DNA of 64,000 nucleotides from JAFDZV01 sp966128725 (GCA_966128725.1 CBHYLN010000003.1:1-64000), one strand, 5' to 3'; positions 46,001-54,349 are shown, counted from the first letter of the stretch. Numbers and translations: made by a program. The notes: generated from the letters alone by a model not told the origin.

Positions 46001-46820
46001 CTATTCGGCCACGCAGTTTCTGGTGTACCATCAATGCCCAAGCAAGTACTATCTGAAGTATCGCCTTGGCATGCCCGAGGAGATCGCCGAAGGATACATG
46101 GCAACGGACGATGCGGAGCCGGACACCGACGATGGGCTGCCGTTCGCCCGGTTGTTCCGCATTGTCGCCGAACGGCTCGACAGGGCAGTGGACCCAGCAA
46201 CCGGGCGCCTGCTGCGGGATGACGATGGCGTGGCGATCGGGCTGGAACGCCTGGTAACCGATGCCCTGCGCATGGAACCGCTTTCGCCGGCCGACGCGGC
46301 ACGGCATCGGGCACGCCTGACCGCGACGTTCACCAACCTCGACGAGTCGGATGCCGCACGCGCAATCCTGTTTCCGCCCGGTGCGGAGGCGATGACCGCG
46401 ATGGGCTACACTCTTCCATTCGACGCCGATTTCATCACGGGCCAGATCGACAGGGTATTGCGGACCAACAGCGGGGAGCTTGCGGCCGTGCAGTTCAAAA
46501 CGCGCCGCGTTGGCCGCGACCGCCTGGCGGCAACGGCAGCGGAGTATCTGCCACAGCTTCGGATGTACGCCTATCTGCTGGCAGCGCGCAATCGCGCACA
46601 GCAGGCAATCACATGCTCCGTTGTGTTCACCGAACACCCCGACGCCCCGCAGGCCTATACGTTTTCACGGTTCGACATCCGCCGCATCGAGGATGAGATC
46701 CGTACGGCTATCGAGCATATTCGCGCAATCACCTATTCGGGCCGCCACGATCTTCCAACCACCACGCCTCATTGCCGGTCGTGCGCCTACTGGGTGGAAG
46801 GGCGGTGTTTCCTTGGCTGA
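43080..46820 (+). CDS. AddA-like UvrD-family helicase-nuclease with iron-sulfur-type cysteines
   Basis: The 1246-residue protein from ATG 43080 (MANFTLDQQKAHDP) has all UvrD/AddA helicase motifs: ITANAGSGKTRVLVS (Walker A), ITFTEKAASELR, TTIHGFCSQMLREYP, DHIMIDEFQDTNELQY (Walker B, Asp374-Glu375), LSIVGDTKQSIYGFRNADV, VHLMTMHAAKGLEFPVVVLP and EEARLFYVATTRARD. The C-terminal RecB-like nuclease domain has GQIDRVL, but the expected acidic residue of the (D/E)xK motif reads Gln (AAVQFKTRR). Four Cys (986, 1232, 1235, 1243) are arranged as in the iron-sulfur 'staple' of AddB and Cas4. It probably processes double-strand breaks. No AddB gene is adjacent. A bidirectional terminator follows. Confidence 0.9.
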   Translation: MANFTLDQQKAHDPLRHLAITANAGSGKTRVLVSRYCDLVELFGAMPDRIAAITFTEKAASELRGKIAGELDSRLASDDHRPNWGRLKRARERFPSAIVTTIHGFCSQMLREYPIEVGVPPNFGIVSGYERRRMLDESLMEAIEAALEPESAAFDVARKVGRERMETILRMMLDKREIVAYSRTHGVLANEPAVTVRGWLAAIEKALRAMLLAPDVERAVTMMAGLMKPDNAAEALQGLADLRAARDIDDIILRAGELRTLLLTNDGKPRKRSYPSKDVDFTLVEIWAAVVGGAMRRAARFIDSSGDPALHNELLADTRLLLALADDAIRRYDARKSRANALDFEDLQLRLLDALASESFAAEIRERFDHIMIDEFQDTNELQYAIARRMLAGLDVGRLSIVGDTKQSIYGFRNADVEVFHQASLEIADGNTRLGRTTAPLRFRSEEIEPGNNTEAGGVIKLTASFRLLPSICAYVNEACAPILIRREATGFGVDYEPLVCARRSAGRGRVEFILATPSDAQAEDSANEPILPAPHVDEPDAATEAATLEPEMIARRIAWLVNGGEQVVWDTPADGVAEAARAARWGDVAILCRKRSMFEAIEQALRAHGIPFATHGGSGFYRTQEIYDMLNYLRAILNARDDIALIGVLRSPMFAVSDAEIYRLTLAAGNEGHDLWSRAMHRVRSGTAAESLARATEAIEEDRAMAGRIPASLLLKRAIERTGWRGTVIGAERGEQNLANVEKLLELAREYEARGFTNLFDLVERIGEMVEVGEMEGEAPLNTGRDAVHLMTMHAAKGLEFPVVVLPSLHAPTRTSTEPFFDKDLGFGWTWRFNHREYRPAITALMGMRATERERAEEARLFYVATTRARDLLIASGEYDSEHPPSGTMLEWALSPLAAIPDGNTDVPLAGASLGFLDPDGVTLRTENWEQQAGVWRAIPPPPADLAEKLTPLPFRSAALRIGELPARARGEIYSATQFLVYHQCPSKYYLKYRLGMPEEIAEGYMATDDAEPDTDDGLPFARLFRIVAERLDRAVDPATGRLLRDDDGVAIGLERLVTDALRMEPLSPADAARHRARLTATFTNLDESDAARAILFPPGAEAMTAMGYTLPFDADFITGQIDRVLRTNSGELAAVQFKTRRVGRDRLAATAAEYLPQLRMYAYLLAARNRAQQAITCSVVFTEHPDAPQAYTFSRFDIRRIEDEIRTAIEHIRAITYSGRHDLPTTTPHCRSCAYWVEGRCFLG

Positions 46821-46916
46821 GATTTCCTCATAACACGCCGCGCCGGCCGCCCATTGATTGCGCCGAGAACGTTTCAGCAGCAGCCGAACGAAGCGGCACA
46901 GGAGCCAGGAAATACA

Positions 46917-46952
46917 AGCGGGGAGCGCTCCTGTTGATGAGCGCTCCCCGCT
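46917..46952. terminator. Bidirectional terminator hairpin
   Basis: A perfect 14-bp stem (46917-46930 with 46939-46952) and an 8-base loop lie between the convergent AddA-like and penicillin-binding protein genes. Confidence 0.8.
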
Positions 46953-46981
46953 GAATGTGTTCCGAGAAATTGCGTTGACGA

Positions 46982-49279
46982 TCAGGGAGGATTTTTTCCC
47001 TGCCCGAAATTCTTGTCCTGTTCGCCACCGCCCAGCGCGTTCGCCTTGTCGTCGGGCACGGTTGCGTCGGGTTTGTCGCCACCATCTCCGGAGCCGTCGC
47101 CCTCGCCGATCACCTCCCCTTCACCCGAGCCGATCACGTCCTGCGGCACTTCGCTGTTCTCAAGAGGTTCGCTGTCGTAGTTATACGGCAGGCGATCGTA
47201 CGATCGGGTTTTATCACCCACAAACTCCCGCTGGTCGTACGGCAGGCGATCGTCCTTGTACACCTTCGCCATGAAACGCCCCCACACGGGCGCGGCGGCC
47301 TTGCCACCCTGGCCGTACCAGCCGGTAAACTTGATCCGGTGGTCGTCGAACCCGATCCACACGCCGGCCACAAGCTCCGGGGTATATCCCACGAACCAGG
47401 CATCGGCGAAGTCCTGGGTGGTGCCGGTCTTGCCGGCGGCCGGGTAGTTGAACCACCGACGAATGGTGGTCGCGGTACCGCCATCCACCACACCGCGCAT
47501 CATCGACACCATTTGCGCGGCGATCTTGGGCTGGAGCACCTCGTGCATGGCCGGCTTGGCCTGGTAGATAACGTGGCCGTACCGATCCTCGATCTTCTGG
47601 ATGAAGGTGGGCTCCACATAGATCCCCTCGTTGGGGAATGTACCGTAGGCTCCGGTCAGCTCCAGCGGCGTGACCTCCGAGCTTCCCAGAGCAATCGACG
47701 GCAACTCCGGAATCGGCGACTTGATGCCCATCTCCTTGGCAAGCTGTATTACCTTCGCGGGCGATGTCTTCTCCAGAATCAAACGGGCAGCAACGGTGTT
47801 CACCGAGTACTTCAGCGCGCTGCGCAGCGTCATGTAGCCGCCGCCGCCCTTGGGCCGCCACACGCCGCCGCCCGGCATGCGGTACACCACCGGCGCCGCC
47901 GAAATGCCGGAGCCGGGATTCATCCCGCCTTCCAGCGCCGAGGCGTACACAAACGGCTTGAATGCCGAACCAGGCTGGCGCCGGATCTGCGTCACGTGAT
48001 TCAGACCACGCCCGGACGTTATGTCGTTGCCGCCAACCATGGCGCGCACAAATCCGGTTTTGGGTTCGATCGCCACGAAGCCGCACTCGATCTGTGTTGC
48101 CTCGCGTTTCACCGAATCGATGAACGCCGGATCGCTTGTCATCTCCTGCATCACGCGGGCGCGTTCGTCCTCGTTGAGCGCTGCCCGGTAGCGGTCGCTT
48201 TCGCGCACCGCGCGTGTCACGATCGATTTCAGCAGCCCTTCCTTGCGGCGCCACGACCACGTTCGGCCGAACAGACGCTGGAACTCCTCGAGATGTTCGC
48301 GGACAGCCTCGTTGGCGTATTTCTGCATGCGGCTGTCGAGCGTGGTATAAATCACCAGACCATCGCGGTACAGGTTGTAGCCCTGCAGCTTCGGATCCTT
48401 CGCCAGGCTCAGGCGCACGGCCTCAACGAAGTGCGACGCGATGCCCACCTCGCGCTTTTTCTTGACGAACACGATCTGCTTTTTCGAGAGTGTGTCGTAG
48501 GCGCGACCGGAGAGATACCCTACCTGCGACATCAGATCCAGCACTGTATTGCGCCGTTCCACCGCACGATCATAATGCTGATCGGCATCGTAGTTCTCGG
48601 GCGCCTTCAACACGCCCACCAGATATGCGCACTCATCCACCGAAAGATCGATCGGGCGCTTGCCGAAGTAGATTTCAGCGGCAACCTGAATGCCGTATGC
48701 GCCGTGACCGAAGTACACCGCATTGGCGTACATCTCGATGATCTCGTTCTTGGTGTAGGTGCGCTCGATCTGCACGGCGGTGAACTGCTCGCGCAGCTTG
48801 CGGCTGACGGTGACTTCCTGGGAGAGATACAGGTTACGCGCCAACTGCTGCGTGATGGTACTGGCACCTTCCTTCGCCAGGTTCATCGACATCACGTTCT
48901 TCACAACCGCCTTCACGATACGCTCCAGATTCACGCCCCAGTGATCGTAGAATTTCTGATCCTCGGTAGCAATCAACGCGTCAACAAACGCGCGGGGGAT
49001 GGAGTCGAACCGGATGTAGCTGCGGTTATGCACATAGAACATGTCCAACGGCTGCCCGTCGGCCGTGAAGATGCGCGTGGAGAGATCGGCGCGGGGGTTT
49101 TCCAGCTCCTCAAGCGACGGAAGCCCGCTGATGATCTCCACAACGTAGAGCGACACGGCAACCAGCAGGAACAGAACCACGATGCCCGTGATCCCCGCCG
49201 CCGAGCGCAGGCTCGAAAGGCGCAATCCGGGCTTCTTCTGTGGCTCACCTGCTGGGATCGGCGTATAGGATGTGCTCAT
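46982..49279 (-). CDS. Class A penicillin-binding protein (PBP1A-type)
   Basis: This bifunctional enzyme polymerises glycan strands and cross-links peptidoglycan. The start at 49279 (MSTSYTPIPAGEPQKKPGLR) is followed by one signal-anchor helix (AAGITGIVVLFLLVAVSLYV). The GT51 transglycosylase has ATEDQKFYDHWG and EGASTITQQLARNLYL. The transpeptidase has PGSAFKPF (active-site Ser), KYSVN and AAGKTGTTQDF. A long acidic Gly/Asp tail without known domain ends the protein (from about IGSGEGEVIGEGDGSGDGGD). Total length 765 is normal. dapD, making a peptidoglycan precursor, is next on the same strand. Confidence 0.95.
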   Translation of the reverse strand: MSTSYTPIPAGEPQKKPGLRLSSLRSAAGITGIVVLFLLVAVSLYVVEIISGLPSLEELENPRADLSTRIFTADGQPLDMFYVHNRSYIRFDSIPRAFVDALIATEDQKFYDHWGVNLERIVKAVVKNVMSMNLAKEGASTITQQLARNLYLSQEVTVSRKLREQFTAVQIERTYTKNEIIEMYANAVYFGHGAYGIQVAAEIYFGKRPIDLSVDECAYLVGVLKAPENYDADQHYDRAVERRNTVLDLMSQVGYLSGRAYDTLSKKQIVFVKKKREVGIASHFVEAVRLSLAKDPKLQGYNLYRDGLVIYTTLDSRMQKYANEAVREHLEEFQRLFGRTWSWRRKEGLLKSIVTRAVRESDRYRAALNEDERARVMQEMTSDPAFIDSVKREATQIECGFVAIEPKTGFVRAMVGGNDITSGRGLNHVTQIRRQPGSAFKPFVYASALEGGMNPGSGISAAPVVYRMPGGGVWRPKGGGGYMTLRSALKYSVNTVAARLILEKTSPAKVIQLAKEMGIKSPIPELPSIALGSSEVTPLELTGAYGTFPNEGIYVEPTFIQKIEDRYGHVIYQAKPAMHEVLQPKIAAQMVSMMRGVVDGGTATTIRRWFNYPAAGKTGTTQDFADAWFVGYTPELVAGVWIGFDDHRIKFTGWYGQGGKAAAPVWGRFMAKVYKDDRLPYDQREFVGDKTRSYDRLPYNYDSEPLENSEVPQDVIGSGEGEVIGEGDGSGDGGDKPDATVPDDKANALGGGEQDKNFGQGKNPP

Positions 49280-49360
49280 CGTAATCGTTAGACGTACAGA
49301 ATTCGCGGAGTAACGAGCCGGGCCAACGGGGCAAACTTCGTGAATCGCGCAACGTGGGGC

Positions 49361-49388
49361 AATTGTGCCGCACCAATTGTGCCGCACC
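49361..49388. repeat. 14-bp tandem repeat, two copies
   Basis: AATTGTGCCGCACC occurs twice in direct succession (49361-49374 and 49375-49388), followed by a partial third start. It lies in the 250-bp gap between dapD and the penicillin-binding protein gene. Confidence 0.6.
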
Positions 49389-49531
49389 AATCGTCAGCCG
49401 ATCAGTGCGTGCAACCGCACTTCCGCGCATGGCACGTTGGGCAGGCATTGGGGAATACACGTTGCGCGAGACGGCATGTTACCGTGTTGGCCACCCCACC
49501 GCATGGGCTGCAAACAGCGCGTGCGGTGCAA

Positions 49532-50386
49532 TCAGCGCAGCGCGCCTTCCAGAGCGGTGCGCGCGTCGGTACGGTCATCCCGGTACTTGACGATGATTGG
49601 CGCGGCGATCGCCAGCCCATGTTCCTCGGCGAAAGCGCCGCGCACGCGCCGCGTACCGCCAACAACAACGGCCCCTTCGGGGATTTCCAACGGGCTATCG
49701 GCGGAACCGGCAAACACGCGATCGTTCACCACATCGTACACACGCGACGACGCGGTGAGCACAACCCCGGCTGCAAGCACCGCACGGCGACGCACGATGG
49801 TGCCCTCGTACACACCACAATTGCCCCCTACGAGCACCTCATCCTCAACAATCACCGGATTGGCGCCCACGGGTTCCAATACGCCGCCAATCTGCGCGGC
49901 AGCGCTTACATGCACTCCCCGACCAATCTGGGCACAGGTGCCAACCAGCGCGTGCGAATCCACCATGCTGCCCTCGCCCACATACGCCCCGATATTGATA
50001 TACATGGGCGGCATGCAGATAACACCAGGCGCCACATACGCACCGTCACGGATGGCCGAACCGCCCGGCACCAGCCGAACGTTGTCGGACGGAGCCAAGG
50101 TCCGCATGGGAAGGTTCTCCTTGTCGAAGAACGAGAAACCGCCGGTGGATACATCGGCCAGGCGACCCGCACGGAACCCGACCAGGATGCCCTGCTTAAC
50201 CCAGCCGTTGACACGCCATCCCCCGTTGCCATCGGGTTCGGCCGAGCGAATTGTTCCGTGGTTCAGCCCGTCCTTCAATTCGGAAAAGGCCGCGTTTGCC
50301 TCGTCCAAAGGCAGATCGGCAACCGGCAACGCATAAAGCTGTTCGATTCGCTGCTGAAGATTGTTCATGGGATTGGCGTAATCCAT
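49532..50386 (-). CDS. dapD: Tetrahydrodipicolinate N-succinyltransferase
   Basis: DapD transfers succinyl from succinyl-CoA to tetrahydrodipicolinate in the succinylase branch of lysine and diaminopimelate synthesis. The 284-residue protein has the left-handed beta-helix hexapeptide repeats ([70 protein letters not shown]) expected of the family, and the N-terminal helical domain ([16 protein letters not shown]). The Met at 50368 ([12 protein letters not shown]) is an equally good start. Confidence 0.92.
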   Translation of the reverse strand: MDYANPMNNLQQRIEQLYALPVADLPLDEANAAFSELKDGLNHGTIRSAEPDGNGGWRVNGWVKQGILVGFRAGRLADVSTGGFSFFDKENLPMRTLAPSDNVRLVPGGSAIRDGAYVAPGVICMPPMYINIGAYVGEGSMVDSHALVGTCAQIGRGVHVSAAAQIGGVLEPVGANPVIVEDEVLVGGNCGVYEGTIVRRRAVLAAGVVLTASSRVYDVVNDRVFAGSADSPLEIPEGAVVVGGTRRVRGAFAEEHGLAIAAPIIVKYRDDRTDARTALEGALR

Positions 50387-50665
50387 GCGGGAAGAAATGT
50401 ATGTGCCATGGGGATAACCGAAAGCGGCGCTGCCGCATCAACCATGTACCGCGAAGCGGACAAAGATCGTTAGTATTCGGCCACGGTACGCGGTTCAAAC
50501 AATCTATTTCACCCGTGCGCTACCAGCGAGCCGCTTGGGCTGGTTCAACCGGAAGTTGCCGCCGAGCGGATCCGCGCGTAGCGCCGGGCCTGGCCCAATG
50601 ACGCGGGCAAATGCCGCCTGAAGCAGCGGGCGCAATCACATGAACGCAATCGCGAGGAGTCAACC

Positions 50666-51352
50666 ATGGAACGGAGGCAATTGATCGATCTCAGCCACGA
50701 AATCGAGGAAGGGATGATCACCTACAAGGGGCTGCCAGCGCCGATCATGTGCGACTTCCTGAGCCGTGGGGCATCGGCGGCGCATTATGCCGACGGGGTC
50801 ACATTTCAGATCGGCAAAATCGAGATGGTGGCGAACACCGGCACGTATGTGGATTCGCCGTTTCACCGCTATGTACACGGGGCCGATCTGGCGGGTTTGG
50901 CGTTGGAGTCGCTTGCCGATCTCCCGGGAATTGTTGTGCACGTGGATGCAAGCCTGGGGCGAGCTGTTGATGCCGAAACATTCGCCGGATTGGATGTCGA
51001 CGGTATGGCGGTACTAGTGTGCACCGGGTGGGACCGACATTGGCGCACCGACGCATACTTCGAGGGGCACCCGTTCCTTACACAGGCGGCAGCCCGGTAT
51101 CTCGTGGACCACGGGGCGGCGCTTGTGGGCATCGATTCGTATAACATCGACGATACGGACAACCCTGCGAGGCCGGCGCATTCGGTGATTCTGGGAGAGG
51201 GAATCCCGATCGTGGAGCACATGTGCAATCTGTCCGCACTGCCGGATACGGGATTCCGGTTTCACGCCGTGCCGGCAAAAGTGCGGGCATTTGGATCGTG
51301 GCCGGTACGCGCCTACGCTGTATTGCCGAACCAGTCGGGCGAAGGCAAATAG
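50666..51352 (+). CDS. Cyclase-family hydrolase (kynurenine formamidase-like) with altered metal motif
   Basis: GAGGAG lies 7 bases before ATG 50666. The 228-residue protein starts ..LIDLSHEIEEGMITYKGLPA as in the cyclase family. The metal motif, canonically HxGTHxDxPxH, reads NTGTYVDSPFH: Asp and the last His remain, while two His are replaced by Asn and Tyr. The downstream GIDSYNIDD, HSVILGEGIPIVEHMCNL region is conserved. The family includes kynurenine formamidase and isatin hydrolase, but the altered motif suggests a different metal site or substrate. A terminator follows at 51399-51433. Confidence 0.82.
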   Translation: MERRQLIDLSHEIEEGMITYKGLPAPIMCDFLSRGASAAHYADGVTFQIGKIEMVANTGTYVDSPFHRYVHGADLAGLALESLADLPGIVVHVDASLGRAVDAETFAGLDVDGMAVLVCTGWDRHWRTDAYFEGHPFLTQAAARYLVDHGAALVGIDSYNIDDTDNPARPAHSVILGEGIPIVEHMCNLSALPDTGFRFHAVPAKVRAFGSWPVRAYAVLPNQSGEGK

Positions 51353-51398
51353 ACCGCGATTTTGCGAATTGGGGAAGGATTGGTGGCTGGTATACAAC

Positions 51399-51433
51399 AA
51401 GCGTGGGTAGGAACATCGTCCCTACCCACGCTT
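51399..51433. terminator. Terminator hairpin
   Basis: A 13-bp stem (51399-51411 with 51421-51433) around a 9-base loop lies after the cyclase-family gene; it can also serve the convergent lexA gene. Confidence 0.75.
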
Positions 51434-51651
51434 TGGCTCCAGTCGGGTGTGATGGTGAACACTCGGATAACCAGACTTCAGGTGCCAACTCGGAGGGCTC
51501 AGGGCGCCAACAGTTGCATGTGGTAATGCACCGTCGGACCCGCAATCCCACTCCCGGCCATCCGGGCAACTTCCCTCCGGACACGGTACCGCGGCAGACA
51601 CGGCACTCGTGGCATCAAAACAAACCTCAGCGCCGATCCGATGAAAGCATA

Positions 51652-52296
51652 TCAGCGCGAACCGGGACGACGAAACTTTTCGATGGACAGGGCGGCAACC
51701 AATACGCCCTGGATGCGGACGATATCAGCCGGATAGGTGCGCGCACGATACGCGCTGTTGGCCGGCTGCAGGCGGACAAGGCCATCTTCGAGAAACACCT
51801 GCTTCAGCGTGCTGCCCTCCCCCTCAACCCAGACCGCGCAGATGTCCCCATACTTCGGTGTGATCTCCGGGCGGATCACCACGTACTGCCCTGGCGTAAG
51901 ACCGGCTTCGATCATCGAGTCCCCGCTTACCGACAGGAAGAAGTCACCGGGTTGAAGATCCGGTATCAAATCATCCAGACGGTCGATACGCGTTACCGAT
52001 TCGTCGGCAAGCACTTCCGACAATGGGCCGGCGGGAATGGTGCCAAGCAGTGCCCACGATGAGCTGAACAGACGCTGAGCCATGTCGGTCAGGCGAATCC
52101 CCAGCGGCTTTCCCTGCCCCGTGCGAACCAACTCCACATACCCCTTCTTCTCCATGAGATGCAGGTGCTGATATGCGGGCGAAGGATCCTTGAAGCGAAA
52201 CCGCGTCGCGATCTCCGGACCAGTAGGGGTGCGGCCCATACGGTCGCGGAACTCGACAAGGTACTCCAGGATTTCGCGTTGACGGGACGTGAGCAC
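51652..52296 (-). CDS. lexA: LexA repressor
   Basis: LexA represses DNA-damage genes and cleaves itself when RecA filaments form. The N-terminal winged helix reads LTSRQREILEYLVEFRDRMG. The C-terminal S24 domain has the cleavage site Ala-Gly in IPAGPLSEV, the nucleophile Ser in VSGDSMIEAGL and the general-base Lys in STLKQVF. The start is GTG 52296, giving 214 residues: an earlier in-frame Met (52329 or 52353) would lie upstream of the predicted transcription start. A TTGACT-17-TATGTT promoter and a TACCC-N10-GGGTA operator overlap the start, implying autoregulation. Confidence 0.93.
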   Translation of the reverse strand: MLTSRQREILEYLVEFRDRMGRTPTGPEIATRFRFKDPSPAYQHLHLMEKKGYVELVRTGQGKPLGIRLTDMAQRLFSSSWALLGTIPAGPLSEVLADESVTRIDRLDDLIPDLQPGDFFLSVSGDSMIEAGLTPGQYVVIRPEITPKYGDICAVWVEGEGSTLKQVFLEDGLVRLQPANSAYRARTYPADIVRIQGVLVAALSIEKFRRPGSR

Positions 52297-52302
52297 AACC
52301 AA

Positions 52303-52322
52303 TACCCTTAAACTTATGGGTA
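52303..52322 (-). promoter_or_regulatory. Putative LexA operator
   Basis: TACCC (52303-52307), 10 bases, GGGTA (52318-52322). It begins 2 bases downstream of the lexA -10 element and covers the expected transcription start. Binding would block initiation. Confidence 0.6.
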
Positions 52323-52324
52323 CA

Positions 52325-52353
52325 AACATACGGCGTTCAGGGTACGGAGTCAA
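52325..52353 (-). promoter_or_regulatory. lexA promoter
   Basis: On the minus strand: TTGACT (52353-52348), a 17-bp spacer, TATGTT (52330-52325). The predicted start falls near 52318, inside the operator palindrome and about 22 bases before the GTG start codon. Confidence 0.65.
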
Positions 52354-52535
52354 GCACTATTTAGAGCCGGTCACACTTTTCTCAGAACGTCGTCGCGGTG
52401 TCAAAGAGCTGCAAAACATGCGATTTTAGCGCATTTAGGGACCTCGTTTCGATGACCCGCCCTCGCATGCCGGATATTGGCGCGGCGCAGGACAGTCATT
52501 CGGAGCGGATCCAAAGATAGGGCATCCACGATTAA

Positions 52536-52555
52536 TACCCAAAGCTCAAAGGGTG
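52536..52555. promoter_or_regulatory. Second TACCC-N10-GGGTG palindrome
   Basis: TACCC (52536-52540), AAAGCTCAAA, GGGTG (52551-52555), the same architecture as the lexA operator with one base different. It lies 240 bp upstream of lexA; the gene it might control is not clear. Confidence 0.4.
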
Positions 52556-52603
52556 TTTATTTGAACTCCCACAAAGAAAGTTGGGGTCGGAGAAACGTAC
52601 GTG

Positions 52604-52738
52604 ATGGATGGAGCGGCTAGGGCAACGGTGGCAGGATGGGATTGTACGAAATCGGTTGCCGGAATGCAATTCACTGGCTGGCGCCCGTGGTGCGAACGCC
52701 TGCGATGGCATGAAACTGATCCCGTTACGATACCATGA
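52604..52738 (+). CDS. Possible 44-residue small ORF
   Basis: The open frame (MDGAARATVAGWDCTKSVAG ...) begins about 50 bp downstream of the second operator-like palindrome and has a GGAG about 11 bases upstream. It is Trp-rich without a hydrophobic segment and has no known relative. It could be an SOS-controlled small protein or a chance frame. Confidence 0.2.
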   Translation: MDGAARATVAGWDCTKSVAGMQFTGWRPWCERLRWHETDPVTIP

Positions 52739-52743
52739 TCGCG

Positions 52744-54117
52744 TCAGATGATCGCGTTCATCGCCTCGGTCAGCGAGGCCACGGGGGTAAGCTCGATCGG
52801 ACGGCCGCCAGTGAACGATTTCATGTTCGAGGCCGGCAACACAATTGCTCGAAATCCGAGCTTCGATGCCTCGGCAACACGCTGTTCCGCCTGCACCACC
52901 GTACGAATCTCACCGCCCAGACCAACTTCGCCCACCACCACCGTGCCGGAATCGGCCGGGATATCGCGGAAGCTGGACACGATCGCCCCGGCGACGGCCA
53001 GGTCGAGCGCGGGATCGTCCACACGCACGCCGCCGGCGATATTAACAAAGACATCGTACTGCCCAAGCCCAAGCCCGGTCCGTTTTTCGAGCACCGCAAG
53101 CAGCATCTGCAGGCGTTTGTAGTCGAACCCGGTGGCTGTGCGTTGCGGCACGCCGTAGCTGGTTGGTGTCACCAGCGCCTGCGCCTCCACCAGAATTGGA
53201 CGCGAGCCCTCCAGTGTGGCGGTCACCACCGATCCGCTGGCCCCGTACGCACGCTCCGACAGGAAAACCGAACTGGGATTGGCCACCTCGATCAGCCCCT
53301 GCTCGCCCATCTCGAACACACCGATCTCGTTTGTTGAACCATACCGGTTCTTCGTGGTGCGAAGTATCCGATACAGATGCGTGCGTTCGCCCTCGAACTG
53401 CAGCACGGTATCCACCATGTGCTCCAGCACCTTCGGGCCGGCAATCATCCCTTCCTTGGTAACGTGCCCAACAACAAACACAGGTATGCCGGAGCTTTTG
53501 GCCAGTTGCATCAGCAGGGCGGTGCATTCACGGACCTGCGTGACCGAGCCCGGCGCTGATTCGATATCCGGCCGGTAGGTAGTCTGGATGGAATCCAGAA
53601 TCGCGAACGTTGGCCTGTGCGCGGCGATGGCGGCGGTGATCAGCTCCAGATTGGTTTCGGCCATCAGCATGACGCCGCTGCCGGCCACGCCAAGGCGGTC
53701 GGCACGGACCTTGATCTGTCGCAACGACTCCTCGCCGGTAACATACAATACGCTGCCACCACCGGACTCGCCGGTTACCGCCCCGCACATCTGCGCCATC
53801 AGCGTTGACTTCCCAACGCCCGGATCGCCGGCAACCAGCACGATGGAACCATGCATGATGCCGCCGCCCAGCACACGATCCAGCTCCGAGATGCCCGTGT
53901 GTATGCGGTGTTCGGCATCGACCGTTACGTCGGACAATCGAACAACATCACCGGCTACGGCCGACGACCTGGCCCCGCGCCCGGTGGTTGCCGGCGCCAC
54001 GTGTTCCACCTCCTCCACGTAGCTTTCCCACGCGCCACACGACGGGCACTTGCCGATAAAGCGCGGCGAGGCGGCACCACATGTCTGGCATACGTATCGA
54101 ACGCGTTGTTTGGCCAT
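52744..54117 (-). CDS. radA: DNA repair protein RadA
   Basis: RadA (Sms) is a RecA-like ATPase and helicase that extends branch migration during recombination. The 457-residue protein has a four-Cys zinc finger (YVCQTCGA ... CPSCGAW), Walker A in VAGDPGVGKSTLMAQM, the RadA-specific KNRYGSTNEIGVFEM, and a Lon-like C-terminal domain (LGQYDVFVNIAGGVRVDDPA ... VVGEVGLGGEIR). Length and order are standard. It sits upstream of lexA on the same strand, a repair context. Confidence 0.97.
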   Translation of the reverse strand: MAKQRVRYVCQTCGAASPRFIGKCPSCGAWESYVEEVEHVAPATTGRGARSSAVAGDVVRLSDVTVDAEHRIHTGISELDRVLGGGIMHGSIVLVAGDPGVGKSTLMAQMCGAVTGESGGGSVLYVTGEESLRQIKVRADRLGVAGSGVMLMAETNLELITAAIAAHRPTFAILDSIQTTYRPDIESAPGSVTQVRECTALLMQLAKSSGIPVFVVGHVTKEGMIAGPKVLEHMVDTVLQFEGERTHLYRILRTTKNRYGSTNEIGVFEMGEQGLIEVANPSSVFLSERAYGASGSVVTATLEGSRPILVEAQALVTPTSYGVPQRTATGFDYKRLQMLLAVLEKRTGLGLGQYDVFVNIAGGVRVDDPALDLAVAGAIVSSFRDIPADSGTVVVGEVGLGGEIRTVVQAEQRVAEASKLGFRAIVLPASNMKSFTGGRPIELTPVASLTEAMNAII

Positions 54118-54349
54118 CGTCTGTTGGAGGATTTGGATGTGTCGGCGGCGCGCTGTTCATGAATCGTACGTGTCGCCGCTGGATCGCCACAAGATAGAGA
54201 GCGTTGTGTAACGAAACGCCGTCACGTTGGGCACTTTTAACAGCCGTACCGTGTTAGGATAACCAGCCTTCGCCAGTACATTGATCTGGCGACGCTCGGT
54301 CTGGAATCGCGGGCTTCACATCCGCACTTTCATGCTCATGCTTGCTGCG

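Larger units (their letters stand above)
52297..52743. other. lexA upstream region
   Basis: Between lexA and radA (both minus strand), this 447-bp interval holds the lexA promoter and operator, a second operator-like palindrome (52536-52555) and a 44-codon open frame on the + strand (52604-52738). No other feature is recognised. Confidence 0.5.

Noticed and set aside
47339..49291. A 650-codon + strand open frame
   Set aside because: It is antisense to the penicillin-binding protein and has no recognisable domain.
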